Below, in pieces: positions 10,801 to 21,193 of a stretch of DNA of 64,000 nt. The position numbers were made by a program, and so were the translations under genes. This DNA is from Bicyclus anynana (Eukaryota; Arthropoda; Insecta; Lepidoptera; Nymphalidae), in NCBI RefSeq assembly GCF_947172395.1, contig NC_069087.1:5475107-5539106 (forward strand). The letters run 5' to 3'. The notes under the pieces were generated by a model, which was not told the DNA's origin, did no database searches, and was given only the letters and a program-made list of their open reading frames with translations. Position 1 is the stretch's first letter. Each line of letters starts with the position of its first letter.

Positions 10801-11002
10801 CCAAGCGAAAGCTTCATATGGTGTTAGTCGAAGCTTTTTGTATAAGACCATTGACTGGAAGTACTATTGGAACATTGACAGTAGACTAAACATTCCACAT
10901 GACTCCAATGTCGAGATCAAGGTCACAGAATACACAAAAGGCAAGGTCCAGATTGATACTGTTGGTTTTATATTGTTAGTGGTACATGGTACGTGCTTGT
11001 AA
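10801..11002 (+). CDS. Candidate terminal exon of an unrecognised host protein
   Basis: A splice acceptor (TGCATTCAACAG) ends at 10800. One base completes a split codon, then 66 sense codons follow from 10802 to a TAA at 11000-11002. The translation (SYGVSRSFLYKTIDWKYYWN near its start, then NIPHDSNVEIKVTEYTKGKV, then DTVGFILLV) has a mixed, protein-like composition unlike the shadow frames around it. I do not recognise the family. The last seven codons, from about 10982, run into a hairpin (10988-11036), so the original coding end may lie near 10981 and the present stop may be inherited from inserted sequence. No upstream exon was found in the window. Alternatively it is a fragment of an unfamiliar element. 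Confidence 0.45.
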
Positions 11003-11036
11003 AGCAGTCGTTTTGTCTGCTTTACAAGCACGTACC
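10988..11036. repeat. Perfect 20-bp hairpin
   Basis: The arm GGTACGTGCTTGTAAAGCAG (10988-11007) is repeated as an exact inverted copy at 11017-11036, around a 9-base loop, TCGTTTTGT. It overlaps the end of the candidate exon and contains that exon's stop codon. Confidence 0.95.
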
Positions 11037-11039
11037 TTA

Positions 11040-11330
11040 AGTAATAAATAACATCTGCGGGCTGAGTAAAACTTTGCCAATGTTTCCAGAAGTGGTGACC
11101 CCAAATTCAATGATTGATCGGTACGTATACATGCCACAAATAAGGATAACAACCCAAGCGGGGAATTTACTGCGGTTGACTGAATTCTGGTCATGTTCGT
11201 CGTAGTTGTGCTAGCTGGAATATGGAATAGGATAGAGAAACTGTAAGTACCTTTTCAATAATTTATAGGAGACAGTAGACGCCCGTGACATACCTACTGC
11301 TATATATTTAAATTTAAAACATATTTTAGT
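11040..11330. other. No gene recognised
   Basis: Positions 11085-11215 are GC-richer and could be the remains of an element. I cannot assign them. Confidence 0.35.
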
Positions 11331-11331
11331 A

Positions 11332-11529
11332 CTAGTGGACGCTCGCGACTTCGTCCCCGTGAAATTCAGTTCTTCACAAATCCCGTGGGAACCATTTTCC
11401 GGGATGAAAATAGCATATGAGTTAAAACCATTTCCATTCCAAATTTCAGCCAAATCGCTTCAAAAGCCGCAGCGCAATGGATCAACAAACACACACACAC
11501 GAACTTTCGCCTCTATAGTATTAGTGTGA
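11332..11529 (-). mobile_element. Helitron family C
   Basis: On the minus strand it runs from TCACACTAATACTATAGAGG, through GCGATTTGGCTGAAATTTGG and TTTTCATCCCGGAAAATGG, to GGAC-rich hairpin arms and CTAG. It is flanked by A on the plus-strand left and T on the right. An (AC) microsatellite lies near the 5' end. Confidence 0.8.
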
Positions 11530-11697
11530 TGAAGCAATACTAATATTATTGTTAAACGTAGATTGATAAATGTCACTCATAAACAATAAGTTATTATAAT
11601 GAACTAACTTTATTTAGGTAAGGATTCGTTAAAATTAAAAACGTTTTATATGATATGATATGATGGTATGATGATGAAACTGTACTTATCTATACTA

Positions 11698-12635
11698 TCT
11701 ATACTAATATTATAAAGAGGTAAAGTTTGTAAGTTTGTAACAATTCTTTGAGATGGGGTAATCTTCGGAACTACTGGTCCGATTTTAAAAGTTCTTTCAC
11801 CAGTAGAATGCTGCTTTATCGGGGAGTGCTATAGGCTATATTTTATATTTCTATCATATATAACTACTGAGTTATCGCAGGTTTTCTCTTACAGGTCAAA
11901 CCGAAAAACTTACTTATTCGCATGCGCTGCCACAACCATTGCGTATAACTTAAATAAATGTATGGAGGCTTTTTGAACCTTTAAAACTTTTATAAAAAAA
12001 GTCCGCGACACTATATATCTATCTTATATATTTAAGCAGATACACAAAGGGTAGGGTTAGCGTTACCTTTAGTACTTTAATAAATTATTTAAATTTTAAA
12101 CTAAGGTTTACGTCATTATTTACACAACTAAACTTAAATCCTTATCAAAATAAACTATATGATAATCACAAGGATATTATAGAGATAAGATTTGCCCTTT
12201 GCAGTATGTTAATTAGTTATATAGTTTCGGAGATAATACAAAATTTCTGAAAGTCGCAGAAATGCCGCTATATGACGCCCCGTTCAATTACGTGGTACGA
12301 GCCTATGACACTCGCAAATAATATAGCTTTCTATTATTATATATATATATTAGGGTTAGGGTAGGGGTAAGATAGGGGTAGGGAAGGGTTAGGGTTAGCG
12401 GTAGGGTAGGAGTAGGGTAGGGGTAGATTAAGGGGTAGGGTAGGATAGGGTATGGATAGGTTACGGGTAGGGTTAGGGTAGGGGTAAGGTGGGGGGAGGG
12501 TAGGGTTAGCGTTAGCGGTAGAGTAGGAGTAAGGTAGGGGTAGGGTAGGGTTGGGTAGGTTTACGAGCAGGGTAAGGTAGAGGTAGAGAAGTTTACATCA
12601 ATTTTTACGCGGACGAAGTCGCGGGCGTCCCCTAG
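11698..12635 (+). mobile_element. Helitron family B, long form, full length (938 bp)
   Basis: It starts TCTATACTAATATTATAAAG after an A and ends with hairpin arms GCGGAC and GGCGTCC, then CTAG before T. The first ~600 bp closely match 47971-48500. The far half is a TAGGG-rich tract. A short antisense Helitron scrap (from about 12280, GACGCCCCG) is shared with the copy at 47971 but missing from the copy at 60108. There is no Rep/helicase frame, so it is non-autonomous. Confidence 0.85.
12350..12595 (+). repeat. Degenerate TAGGG/GGGTA tract
   Basis: About 245 bp consist of irregular TAGGG, TTAGGG and GGTAGGGG units. It sits near the 3' end of a family B Helitron, as do the tracts at 17515-17600, 48745-49070, 60152-60255 and 61680-61790. 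It is therefore part of the element and not a telomere. Confidence 0.85.
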
Positions 12636-12639
12636 TATT

Positions 12640-12870
12640 GTATAAAATTGATGAATTCTTAACTATAAAATACTCCACAAATTTCTCCTGCTGCTCCAAT
12701 GCAGATTAGCGGATCCTTCCCCACTTCGGGCTGACTATTTTTAATGAAATATTTTTTTTTTAAAGAATAGCTCAGAATTTGTATGAAAGCTATGTGTTGT
12801 ATAATAAAAACAGAAATATTATGACGTATTCTATTCTATATCGACGTGTTTAATGTTTAGGTATATCAGT
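12640..12870. other. No gene
   Basis: Short AT-rich sequence between a Helitron and a SINE. Nothing was recognised. Confidence 0.4.
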
Positions 12871-13134
12871 ATCATCATTATCAACACATATGCAGCTCAC
12901 TGCTGAGCACGAGTGTCCTCTCAGAATGGGATAGGTTAGGCTAATAGTCCACCACGCTGGCCCAATGCGGATTGGCAGACTTCACACACGTAGAGGATTA
13001 AGAAAATTCTCCGGTAAACAGGTTTCCTCACGATGTTTTTCCTTCACCGTTTGAGATACGTGATATTTAATTTCTTAAAATGCACATAGCTGAAAAGTTG
13101 GAGGTGCATGCCAAGGACTGGATTCTATCACTGA
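12871..13134 (-). mobile_element. SINE-A with B-box region deleted
   Basis: The body and 3' end match SINE-A on the minus strand. About 50 bp covering the B-box are missing between GGACTGGATTC and TATCACTG. This deletion would prevent polymerase III transcription from the copy. Confidence 0.85.
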
Positions 13135-13428
13135 CTCTAAGTCAGTATCAGTCTGCTAAATTAACATCATATTTAATTTGTTCTATGATGAGAGACAGGT
13201 AGATGATGTAGATATTATCGATAAAAACTTCCTCCGTTGGTAATAAGGAAAATTAATTTCACCAAAGCTCAGTCGGTCAAAGTACTTATTGGGGCGTATA
13301 TTAATTTCACGACGCGACGGTTAAATTTAGCTTTTCTATTACTTTATTATGACCATGATCATTTTTAAAAGCGAAAAAGTTCTGTTTAATTATTTCATTC
13401 ATCGGTCTATTTCTAATTGCAAAACCAG

Positions 13429-13556
13429 GGGCCTTAGCCATGTGGAACAGGTCAATTCTCTTTCTACGAACGCTAACGCTTCAACAACTAACAAAATAGT
13501 CAATGTCATTCAGTACTGTGATAGTGAATGTCATTCCGATACATTTTTTAAGCGTA
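13429..13556. mobile_element. Partial relative of the 5403-5590 MITE
   Basis: It shares CATGTGGAAC, CAATTCTCTTTCTACGAACG and CTAACAAAAT with the left half of that element, plus a CATTCCGATACATTTT segment from the right half. The right arm is lost. Confidence 0.65.
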
Positions 13557-13559
13557 AAT

Positions 13560-13953
13560 AAATAAATAGGAAAATATTTTTTTTGAAAATGAAATAAACA
13601 AGTCACTATATTTAATGAACTTCCGCAAAGCATCACCTGCTGTTATTCAATGATATTATTTGACTTTGTAGCGATTACTATCCAATCCCACTGATAATGA
13701 CCGGGGCGAACTGCTTAACGTAATCTCTGTAGTTCGAAGGTGTGTAGATAGGCTTGCCACACATACATGAGTGGCGTGCAGAGCCGTCGTGTGGACACGT
13801 TACTCGTCCTGCCCCATATCATGCTCCACGTCCTGCCCACCGCTCACTATTTTGACGGTTTTGAAAGCGTATCAAAGGACAAATACGTGACGTCACGATT
13901 ATTTGCGCGAGTAGAGCAGTGTGTGGGCAAACAGGGCAACTTCGCGGCAACAC
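13560..13953. other. No gene recognised; GC-richer flank of a minisatellite
   Basis: Positions 13690-13953 are more GC-rich than average. Frames stay open on both strands because of base composition and the adjacent 12-bp repeat, not because of a recognisable gene. Confidence 0.35.
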
Positions 13954-14061
13954 GAGGAACAGCGCGAGGAGCGGCGTGAGGAGCAGTGCGAGGAGCGGCG
14001 CGAGGAGCAGCACGAGTAGCGGCGCGAGGAGCAGTGCGAGGAGCAGTGCAAGGAACAGCGC
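13954..14061. repeat. 12-bp minisatellite, nine units
   Basis: Nine head-to-tail 12-bp units follow the pattern GAGGAGCRGYGC with a few substitutions (first unit GAGGAACAGCGC). Because the unit is four codons long, frames remain open on both strands. They give Arg/Ser/Ala-rich products on plus and a Leu-rich product on minus. I do not treat either as a gene. Confidence 0.95.
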
Positions 14062-14085
14062 GACATGCACTAAATGTAGCATAAC

Positions 14086-14228
14086 ACCACTAACTTTACA
14101 ATTCCGGGCTACTAACAATTTGTGGAAAGAAGAAAATCGCATTATTTTACAGTCCGACCTAAATATCAAATCCAAGACCTCATGTTCTAAAGCCGTACAA
14201 GTTAACCACTGGACCAATAGGCAGTTTC
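14086..14228 (-). mobile_element. SINE-D (tRNA-headed)
   Basis: On the minus strand CTATTGGTCCAGTGGTTAAC is a clear A-box region and GAGGTCTTGGATTTGATAT a degraded B-box. A short body with GCGATTTTCTTCTTTCCAC follows. Only one copy is visible in the window. Confidence 0.65.
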
Positions 14229-14496
14229 AATAAGACTGTTAAAGGTATTGTGATCACAGCTTTATTTATAGACTCACCCTCAGTAACCTTGACCTGAATT
14301 CACCCTAATTTTATTCTTAGCGAGGTTCTGAATTATTTCCTGCTGAAAATGTATTGATGCGCACAGCTTTAATGGAATTGTATGACCTTGTGTTTATAAA
14401 TTACTGACGAACGCCGGAATTAAAGGCACATTTATATTTTTTTTTTATAAAATTTATCTTCTACGTGAAATAACGTTGATTTAGTAAGTATACATA

Positions 14497-14743
14497 ATTA
14501 GCGGATGTCCACGACTTCTTCGCGTGGAACTCAGTTTTTCACAAATCCCGCGGGAAACATTGTTTTTTTCGGGTAAGTAGCTTATGTGTTAATCCAGAGT
14601 AAAATCTATTTCCAAAATTCAGCCAAATCGTAATACATCGTAAATCAATCTTAATTGCCAAAGTAGCCGCAGCACAAAGGAGGAACAAATATACACACAC
14701 ATACACACACTTACACACCTGCTCTTTAGAATATTAGTGTGAT
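14497..14743 (-). mobile_element. Helitron family C, degraded
   Basis: It has the family order on the minus strand: TCACACTAATATTCTAAAG, an AC-rich run, AAAATCTATTT-like sequence with GATTAACACATAAGC, then GCGGGATTTGTGAAAAAC. The terminal CTAG is mutated to CTAA. There is an internal insertion around 14625-14655. Confidence 0.75.
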
Positions 14744-14890
14744 TAGTGTGATGATGCTCAAACTAAGCGTATTCTACATGTGAAAATCACTTAAATGTTC
14801 AAAACACAAACACAAATTGGAAGAAAAATTGTTTAATGCATATGTAAACAGGTAGATCCGGATAAAAATATTGAGGTGAGGATGCTATTC

Positions 14891-15186
14891 ATCATTATTA
14901 ACCCATTATCGGGTCACTACTGAGCTCGAGTCTCCTCTCAGAAGAGAGGGGTTAGGCCAATAGTCCAACACGCTGGCCCCATGCGGATTGGCAGACTCAC
15001 ACACGCAGAGAATTATGAAAATTCTCTGGTATGCAGGTTTCCTCACGATTTTTGAGACGCGTGATATTTAACTTCTTAAAATGCACACAACTGAAAGGTT
15101 GGAGGTGCATGCCCCGGTCCGGATTCGAACCCACACCTTCCTGAATCGGAGGCAGAGGTCATATCCACTGTGCTATCACGGCTCTT
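14891..15186 (-). mobile_element. SINE-A with 9-bp target duplication
   Basis: The copy has an intact head, body and end, with A- and B-boxes present. The direct repeat ATGCTATTC at 14882-14890 and 15187-15195 flanks it as a target-site duplication. Confidence 0.9.
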
Positions 15187-15365
15187 ATGCTATTCTAATA
15201 TCCTGGAAACCTAACTTTTCTCGGTCACTAAGCTCAGATTGATATGCAAATTGGAGCTGCAATAACTTCACAAACCTGTATGGCAACCAATAGCAACGGC
15301 ACCCAGATTTTATAAAATTACTGAATTTTCTTTTACTGTGTTTTACTATATCCTAAAGCATTTTT

Positions 15366-15810
15366 AACCGACTTCCAAAAAGGAGGAAGTTCTACGTTCG
15401 GCTGTATGTATGTTTTGTTTTCATACTTAGACTCTACAATATTGCATACAATATAATATGCGTTGCTATCATCACTTTTTAAACCCCGACGCAAAAAGAG
15501 GAGTGTTATAAATTTGACGTGTATATCTGTCTGTGGCACCATAGCTCCCGAATGGATAAATTGATTTCAATTTAGTTTGTTTTGTATGAAAGGTGACTTA
15601 TGTGCGAGTATTCTTAGACATATTTGATAAAAATCGGTTAAGCTGTTTAAAAGTTCTGGGGGGCGAAAGTGGGGAAGAATAACCGAATATCTGCAAATAT
15701 AATCAGGTGGGGTCTCAAATGAAAGCACACTGAAGGAGAATATTTATGACTTGACCGAGAGTGTAATTAAAAATTTGATGACATCCGGGGGTTTTTAAAA
15801 TTTTAAATTT
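15366..15810. mobile_element. Two abutting lepidopteran-type dispersed repeats
   Basis: 15366-15412 begins TTAACCGACTTCCAAAAAGG, an end sequence also seen at 38562 and, inverted, at 23850-23875 and 29255. From 15480, AAACCCCGACGCAAAAAGAG opens a second non-coding repeat whose text (CCCGAATGGATAAATTGATT, AAAATCGGTTAAGC) resembles the body of small non-autonomous elements. No transposase frame is present. Confidence 0.55.
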
Positions 15811-16305
15811 TATGTTTTATCTTTTTCAAAACAATCATAGTGTTGTCAGCGAAATTATAGAAATTAACTTTATCTTTTGTATCATCAACATCCGAAACTA
15901 TTCTACTTTTCCTAAAATTAGCCTTCCTGATTCCTAACATAAATCGTCGATAATTGCTTTCAAAGAAAAATAAATTTACTAAGTAAAAAAAGAGCAATAA
16001 CCGTGAAACGAAACCGCAAGACTAAAAATAATTTCCAACGGAACTTTGTAATTGGTAAACGTACCCGAGGGAGGTAACAATTTTCAAAACACTTTTTACC
16101 TGGGGAAAACATTTTCAATCTAAAGGAACATGATGAAAATTTCATATAACCGCACCTACACGGTACATCTCAGAAAAATTGCAGAACAACTATTCAACTT
16201 TAACAATAACAGTTAACGCTGGCGCGGCGCTGGCGTTATAACTCTTAACTTTTCGTAATCGCACAATGAAGCCTTAACACAGATTGTCTTATTGCTTTTT
16301 AATCA
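15811..16305. other. No gene recognised
   Basis: This is AT-rich sequence. Short minus-strand frames at 15803-15997 and 15960-16145 have no protein-family features. Confidence 0.4.
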
Positions 16306-16501
16306 TCTATACTAATATTATAAAGCTGAAGAATTTGTTTGATTAATTGAACGCGCTAATCTCAGGAACTACTAGTCCGATTTGAAAAATTCTTTCAGTG
16401 TTCGATAGCCCATTTATCGAGGAATGCTATAGACAATATATTATCCCCGTATTTCTAAGGGAATGGGAGCCACGCGGCTAAAACCGCGCGGCTTCAATTA
16501 G
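16306..16501 (+). mobile_element. Helitron family A, full length
   Basis: It starts TCTATACTAATATTATAAAG after an A and ends in the CCACGCGG/CCGCGCGG hairpin, with CTAG mutated to TTAG before T. It directly precedes a LINE fragment. Confidence 0.85.
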
Positions 16502-16505
16502 TCTA

Positions 16506-16715
16506 TACTTATTTTCAAGAGATGACACGTCCATAGAGAGGCTTATGGTGCAAGGAAAGGTGGAGGGCACAAGAGCGCGTGGCAGGTCACCAATGCACTG
16601 GACTGACCAAGTAAAAACCGCTCTCAATGGATTGCTCCACGAATGTGCTAAGAGAGCCACACTACGGGAGGAATGAGGACGGATAGTGAGGCTTGCCTCC
16701 ACACCCAAATGACGA
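16506..16715 (+). mobile_element. RTE-like LINE, C-terminal fragment
   Basis: The translation gives DDTSIERLMVQGKVEGTRAR, then GRSPMHWTDQVKTALNGL, and a stop near 16676. It lines up with the last third of the frame at 1571-1981 and is a more truncated member of the same family. Confidence 0.8.
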
Positions 16716-16761
16716 CCACGACCACTCTGTCAAGAGTGTAACCACAAAGATGAAGAATAAT

Positions 16762-17002
16762 TTTCACCGACATAGCTCAACGAGTCGCGAAGCCTAAGTA
16801 GGCGGGGCAGATAGTTGTAAGAGCGGATGGACGTTGGTGCTGGAATGGCGACCCCACCACTAGAAAGCGCAGTGTTGGTTGGTGACCTACCAGGTGGACT
16901 GATGATATCAAGAATCACAGGGATTCGATGTATGCATCGAATGATGTTTGGAAGTCCCTACAAAAGACTACTATGTCCTGCAGTGGACGTCCACCGGCTT
17001 AT

Positions 17003-17062
<60 letters not shown>
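16762..17062 (+). mobile_element. RTE-like LINE 3' end with (ATG)n tail
   Basis: It opens with the coding segment for TDIAQRVAK, then drifts out of frame. It keeps the noncoding-like 3' order GACGTTGG, AAAGCGCAGTGTTGGT, CAGTGGACGTCCACCGGC and ends in about 20 ATG/GAT triplets (17003-17062). The same order, inverted, appears at 19689-20110 and 23013-23345. Confidence 0.85.
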
Positions 17063-17160
17063 GTAATCTCTAGACCTACTGAACCGATTTTGAAAATTCT
17101 TTAACTACTAGGAAGCCACGTTATTTGTCAGTGTCCTAAGCTTACTTATTAGTCACCGTA
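17063..17160 (+). mobile_element. Helitron family B fragment
   Basis: GTAATCTCTAGACCTACTGA, then CCGATTTTGAAAATTCTTT and CACGTTATTTGTCAGTGTCC match the interior of the short family B copy at 46969-47157. Both ends are missing. Confidence 0.6.
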
Positions 17161-17472
17161 TAGTATTTTCTACGAAATACTGTTTAAATAAGCAAAAATG
17201 TATTTAAGTAACCAGAATAATGACGTTACCTTTTCACGAGCGGGTAATAAATCCAATAATCTTTCGGCGAATAACTCAGTCCCCGAGGACTTAGTACTCA
17301 CAGCGGATTAATGAGCGACGCATGTGTCCCACTTAACAATGACAGGGTATAAGAGCGAGGGGTTCAAATAGGTACGAAATCTCTGAATTTGTAAATGGTT
17401 CTTTGGGAGGCAGGGAGATTTTGTATACGTAAAAATGAGTCTACTAAATAAACTCCAATCTTTATATAATAC

Positions 17473-17885
17473 TAGCGAACGCCCACAACTTCGTCCATAC
17501 AGTGGATGAGTATAGACTCAACACTACACCTACTCTACCTCTAACCTACTCCTATCCTACCCCTACCCTAACCCTACCCAATCCCTACCCTATGGAGTAA
17601 CTTCTCCCGTTGTCCCAACATTTCCTTTCAGTACTCTGCTCCTATTGATCGTAGCGTGATGAAAAATATACTAAAACCTGTCCAGGAGTATGAAGAATAA
17701 TTGTTTCGTTAAAATCCGTCGAGTACTTTTTGTTTCTATAACGAACATACAGACAGACAGACAGACAAAAATTTTACTGATTGCATTTTTGGCATCAGTA
17801 TCGATCACTAATCACCCCCTGATAGTTTTTTTGAAAATATATTTCATGTACAGAATTGAGCTCTCTACAGGTTTATTAAAAAAAA
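17473..17885 (-). mobile_element. Helitron with CCCTA tract, minus strand
   Basis: The plus strand opens with CTAGCGAACGCCCACAAC, the complement of a Helitron end. It is followed by a short CCCTA-rich tract (17515-17600) and a body with CAGACAGACAGACAG near 17751. The 5' TC end is unclear near 17885, so the far boundary is approximate. Confidence 0.6.
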
Positions 17886-18108
17886 ATCGTGCAGAAATCG
17901 AGAGATTTAATGGATTTGAAGTTACCAAAAAATAAATTGTGGTTATACCACAATTTATTTTACAATACAAAAAGAGAAACAGACAACAAAAAAGTAATTT
18001 TTAAATCTGTTATTTGTACAGATGTTGTCGCTAATCTCCAAAGTAATCTCCTAAACATATTGAAGAAATATCCCAAAAAGCGCAGAGGCAAGCGGAATCT
18101 CTTTGCAG

Positions 18109-18889
18109 ACTTATGCCTACAAAAGGAGGCCCTAGAGCTGGTAAGCGAAGGGTGCTGGCGTCAGTAGCACAATCCGTAATTCCCTATGGCGCCCCACTGT
18201 TTTCCGGAGCTATGAACGTGGAGCTATACCGAAAAAAGTTGGAGGCAGTACAAAGAAGACTCCCTATAGGGATTAGCGGCGCATACCGAACAATATCCAC
18301 GGAAGCGGTGCTGGTGATAGCAAGGCTTATTCCTATAGCCAAGCTAGTAAAAGAGCGTGCAACTCTGTTTGAAAGGAATAAATATAAATATACAATACAC
18401 ATCACTATCTAGCCCCAAGGATAGCCAATCTCTACAAGTACGTGAAGACACACTGACTGAATGGGAAAACGAGTGGACCAGAACAGGAAAGGGGACATGG
18501 ACACGAGAGCTGATCCCCGACCTGAAAAGATGGCACTAAATGGACACGGGGTGTTCAATACTTACCTGTATGCTATTGGCAAGGCACCGAGTGAAAAGTG
18601 CTACTTCTGCGGCGAGGAGGACACTGCGAGACACGCAATCTTCGAGTGTGCGGGCTGCGCTGACCTAAGAACAGCGGCCCAGGGGCCAACGGGCAGCGTG
18701 GATGCGCAAAACCTTATTGCACGCATGCTAGTAGACGTGGAAGAATGGAGGAAATACTCTCAGATGCTCAGAGCAATCATGATCAGGAGAGAGAGAGGAG
18801 AGAGGAAAGAGAACGGGCAGAAAAAAAGGAAAGGGAGAAATGATAAACAGAAAGTCAGTACGAAGAAATGCAAAGCGGTTCCGTACTGA
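18109..18889 (+). mobile_element. R1-like LINE, C-terminal region of the reverse transcriptase protein
   Basis: Two frames joined by a frameshift near 18535 encode MPTKGGPRAGKRRVLASVAQ, SVIPYGAPLF, then, after an insertion, GHGVFNTYLY and a zinc knuckle CYFCGEEDTARHAIFEC (C-x2-C-x7-H-x4-C). This knuckle follows the reverse transcriptase domain in R1/jockey-group LINEs. The copy lacks the endonuclease and catalytic core, is frameshifted, and carries a 42-bp SINE-C tail at 18377-18418. It is dead. Confidence 0.85.
18377..18418 (-). mobile_element. SINE-C tail fragment inside the LINE
   Basis: AATACACATCACTATCTAGC with the following CCCAA is nearly identical to 2476-2503 in the SINE-C copy. It interrupts the R1-like frame between ERATLFERNK and the DSQSLQV part. 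Confidence 0.75.
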
Positions 18890-18894
18890 CTGGC

Positions 18895-19685
18895 AGGAAG
18901 AAAATAAAAAAAAAAAATCTCCAATGTAACTCAGAGGATTTTCATATGCTTTTCATAGGTAGATTAATTAAGTAAAGTATGAATTGATATAATATGAAAT
19001 GATGATTTCTACAGCTTTTTAGACAATAAGACTTGATCGAATTAAGATATTCAAAATGGCCGTAATATTTGTTCTGAAAGATATTTTGTTTTAAATTTAG
19101 CAAGTACCAGTTATGTAAGAAAAACAGAAGTGGCGTTTTCAAAACATAACGCTATTTTTTTCGGTCTAATTAGACTTCTAACGACTTTAACGTAGGACCA
19201 AATAAACACATGCAATTTCATAGCTAGGAAAAATATTTACTATGCAATACCATTTAATTTTAAGTCACTCGTACATATTTTAAAATCTCAAGTACGTATT
19301 TACATATTGACAATGTTTTTCTATAACTTTGTGTAGTAACTTCCATGTAAAAAAGTTCCATGTCATCCATTCCATTTCATGTCTTCTATATAATCATCTT
19401 GAATGTAAACTCTAAGCAAACATAAATTTCCTAAAGCCACTTCAAGCTAACCCAGTAAAGTACTAACACCTGGCAAAGGTCTCTGGGCCGAGATAACGAT
19501 GCCTGAACAAGCTCCCCGCTTGATACACGAACTGTAATTATATCTAGAGGTTTATGGCGTTCAAACCTTGTGCTGTAAGAACCTGTCGTAGTTAGACCTT
19601 CTTGATTTTATAAAAGCTGTGGTCAGTATATGTTCTTTCGATAGCTAAGTATGATAGAAAAAAATATTTGACTGGTTCTTCTGCG
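18895..19685. other. No gene recognised
   Basis: This AT-rich region follows the LINE poly-A-like run at 18903-18917. Positions 19440-19620 are GC-richer, with no splice-bounded frame. Confidence 0.4.
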
Positions 19686-19688
19686 ACT

Positions 19689-20110
19689 TCATCATCATCA
19701 TCATATCAGCCGATGCACGTCCACTGCAGGACATAGGCCTTTTTATAGGGACTTCCAAACATCACGATGAGCCACCTGTCAATCCACCTGGGGGGGGGGG
19801 GTCGACCAACACTGCGCTTTCTAGTGCGGGGTCGGCATTCCAGCACTTTGGAACCCCAACGTCCATCCGCTCTTCAAACTATGCCCCGTGCCCCGCTCAT
19901 TGCCACTTCAGCTTCGCAACTCGTTGAGCTATGTTGAGCTATGACTTTGGTTCTTCTGCGGATCTCCTAATTTCTGATACGATCGCGCAGAGATACTCCT
20001 AGCATAGCTCATTCCGTCTCCCGCTGTGTGACTCTGAGCTTTCTTATGAGGCCCATAGTTAGCGACCAAGTCTCGGAACCATAGGTTCCGAAGACTATAT
20101 AATAGGAACC
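19689..20110 (-). mobile_element. RTE-like LINE 3' end, minus strand, with short (CAT)n
   Basis: On the minus strand it reads from the MLGVSLRDRI-type coding segment (near 20030) through a TDIAQ region to GACGTGCATCGGCTGATATG and a short ATG tail. A run of 11 G bases at about 19790-19800 and a 10-bp duplication (TAGCTCAACA) mark later damage. Confidence 0.85.
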
Positions 20111-20114
20111 TTCT

Positions 20115-20600
20115 GCGGCTTAAATTATTTTAACTGCATAGTTTTCACTTGTCTATGATGTAATAGTGCGGACAAACTTTCAACTTGTAATAAAATAACG
20201 AAGGTCTGGTTTGACAGGTTTCTTATATCTGAATGAAATTTTATGACCGTATTTTAACAACTTTAAACGTGCAACTTTAACACTAACTACTAACGATATT
20301 TTATACTAGAGATATGGCAATAGCGCATCAAAATTGAGGCGGACAAATGTGCATAATTGCCTTAATATAATTTCAATTAAAGCAAGCGACACATACAAAA
20401 AGGTACTCAAAGCGTCAATCCGAGGTGTTAAGTGAACCTTAACTATAATTAGTTTTACCTGTAACTATACCGTTTACACTCAAAGACAGAAATGCTACGT
20501 GGTAGCAGAAATAAGCTTATTGGCAGTACTTCCTCAACGAGTTCGTAGCAAATAACTCTACACTTTAGTCTGACATTTACAGTCTTAGTTTAATTGACTA
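20115..20600. other. No gene; short dispersed repeat at 20485-20535
   Basis: AATGCTACGTGGTAGCAGAA followed by CTTATTGGCAGTACTTCC looks like a piece of a dispersed element. I cannot define its limits. Confidence 0.35.
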
Positions 20601-20604
20601 GTAA

Positions 20605-20745
20605 AAAGTCGAGCCCCCACTAGGTGGACCGAGGATATCAACTAGGTTGCAGGGAGCCGCTGGATGCTGGCGGCTCGAGATTGTTGTGCTTGGAGGTCCA
20701 TGCAAGAGGCCTATGTCCAGCAGTGAACGTCTATAGACTGATAAG
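20605..20745 (+). mobile_element. RTE-like LINE 3' fragment
   Basis: GGTGGACCGAGGATATCAAC, then GGATGCTGGCGGCTCGAGAT and CAAGAGGCCTATGTCCAGCA match the end of the 23013-23345 element in sense orientation. The trinucleotide tail is missing. Confidence 0.8.
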
Positions 20746-20775
20746 ATAAGTTCTATTTCACTGCCTTACATTTAG

Positions 20776-20821
20776 ATATGCTAAAATATATATTACGAAT
20801 ATAATGTATATTTTAGCATAT
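20776..20821. repeat. 15-bp perfect inverted repeat
   Basis: ATATGCTAAAATATA (20776-20790) is repeated inverted at 20807-20821 around a 16-base AT-rich spacer. It may be a bare hairpin or the relic of a tiny foldback element. Confidence 0.85.
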
Positions 20822-20824
20822 TTA

Positions 20825-21190
20825 ACAAAGAACAGGTGGGAATAGGTAGCGAGTATAAAATTAAAGACCAACTCAACTCCACTAGCGGTTGTAAACTTGT
20901 CCGAATAATTTCAAAGTGGCTCCGATATTTCACGGCAGTCGGGAGTTTTATTAAACACCTGGGCCCGTTCCGATCCCCAAGGATACGTTTGTTATGTATC
21001 TATTCGTCTCTTATATAAAATCTCGTTTCGTTTCTGTCTGTAGTTTATTTATTTCATGGGATATCTAAGCAATAGGTTAGTTCTACATGTAGATAAATGA
21101 AAATATACTTTTAAGTAAGCTGAATGATTTCTGAGTTCAAATTGGACCAATTTTGGTGGGCTTAAGATCCAGATTTCCCACTCTTAGAGG
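20825..21190. other. No gene recognised
   Basis: A 60-codon frame at 20836-21018 has no known motif. The region is otherwise unremarkable. Confidence 0.35.
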
Positions 21191-21193
21191 AGA

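Noticed and set aside
12350..12595. Telomere-like TTAGGG units.
   Set aside because: The units are irregular, lie inside a Helitron and differ from the insect TTAGG repeat.
13819..14217. Long overlapping frames on both strands (Leu-rich on minus, Arg/Ser-rich on plus).
   Set aside because: They are a by-product of a 12-bp repeat, whose unit is a multiple of three, plus a SINE.
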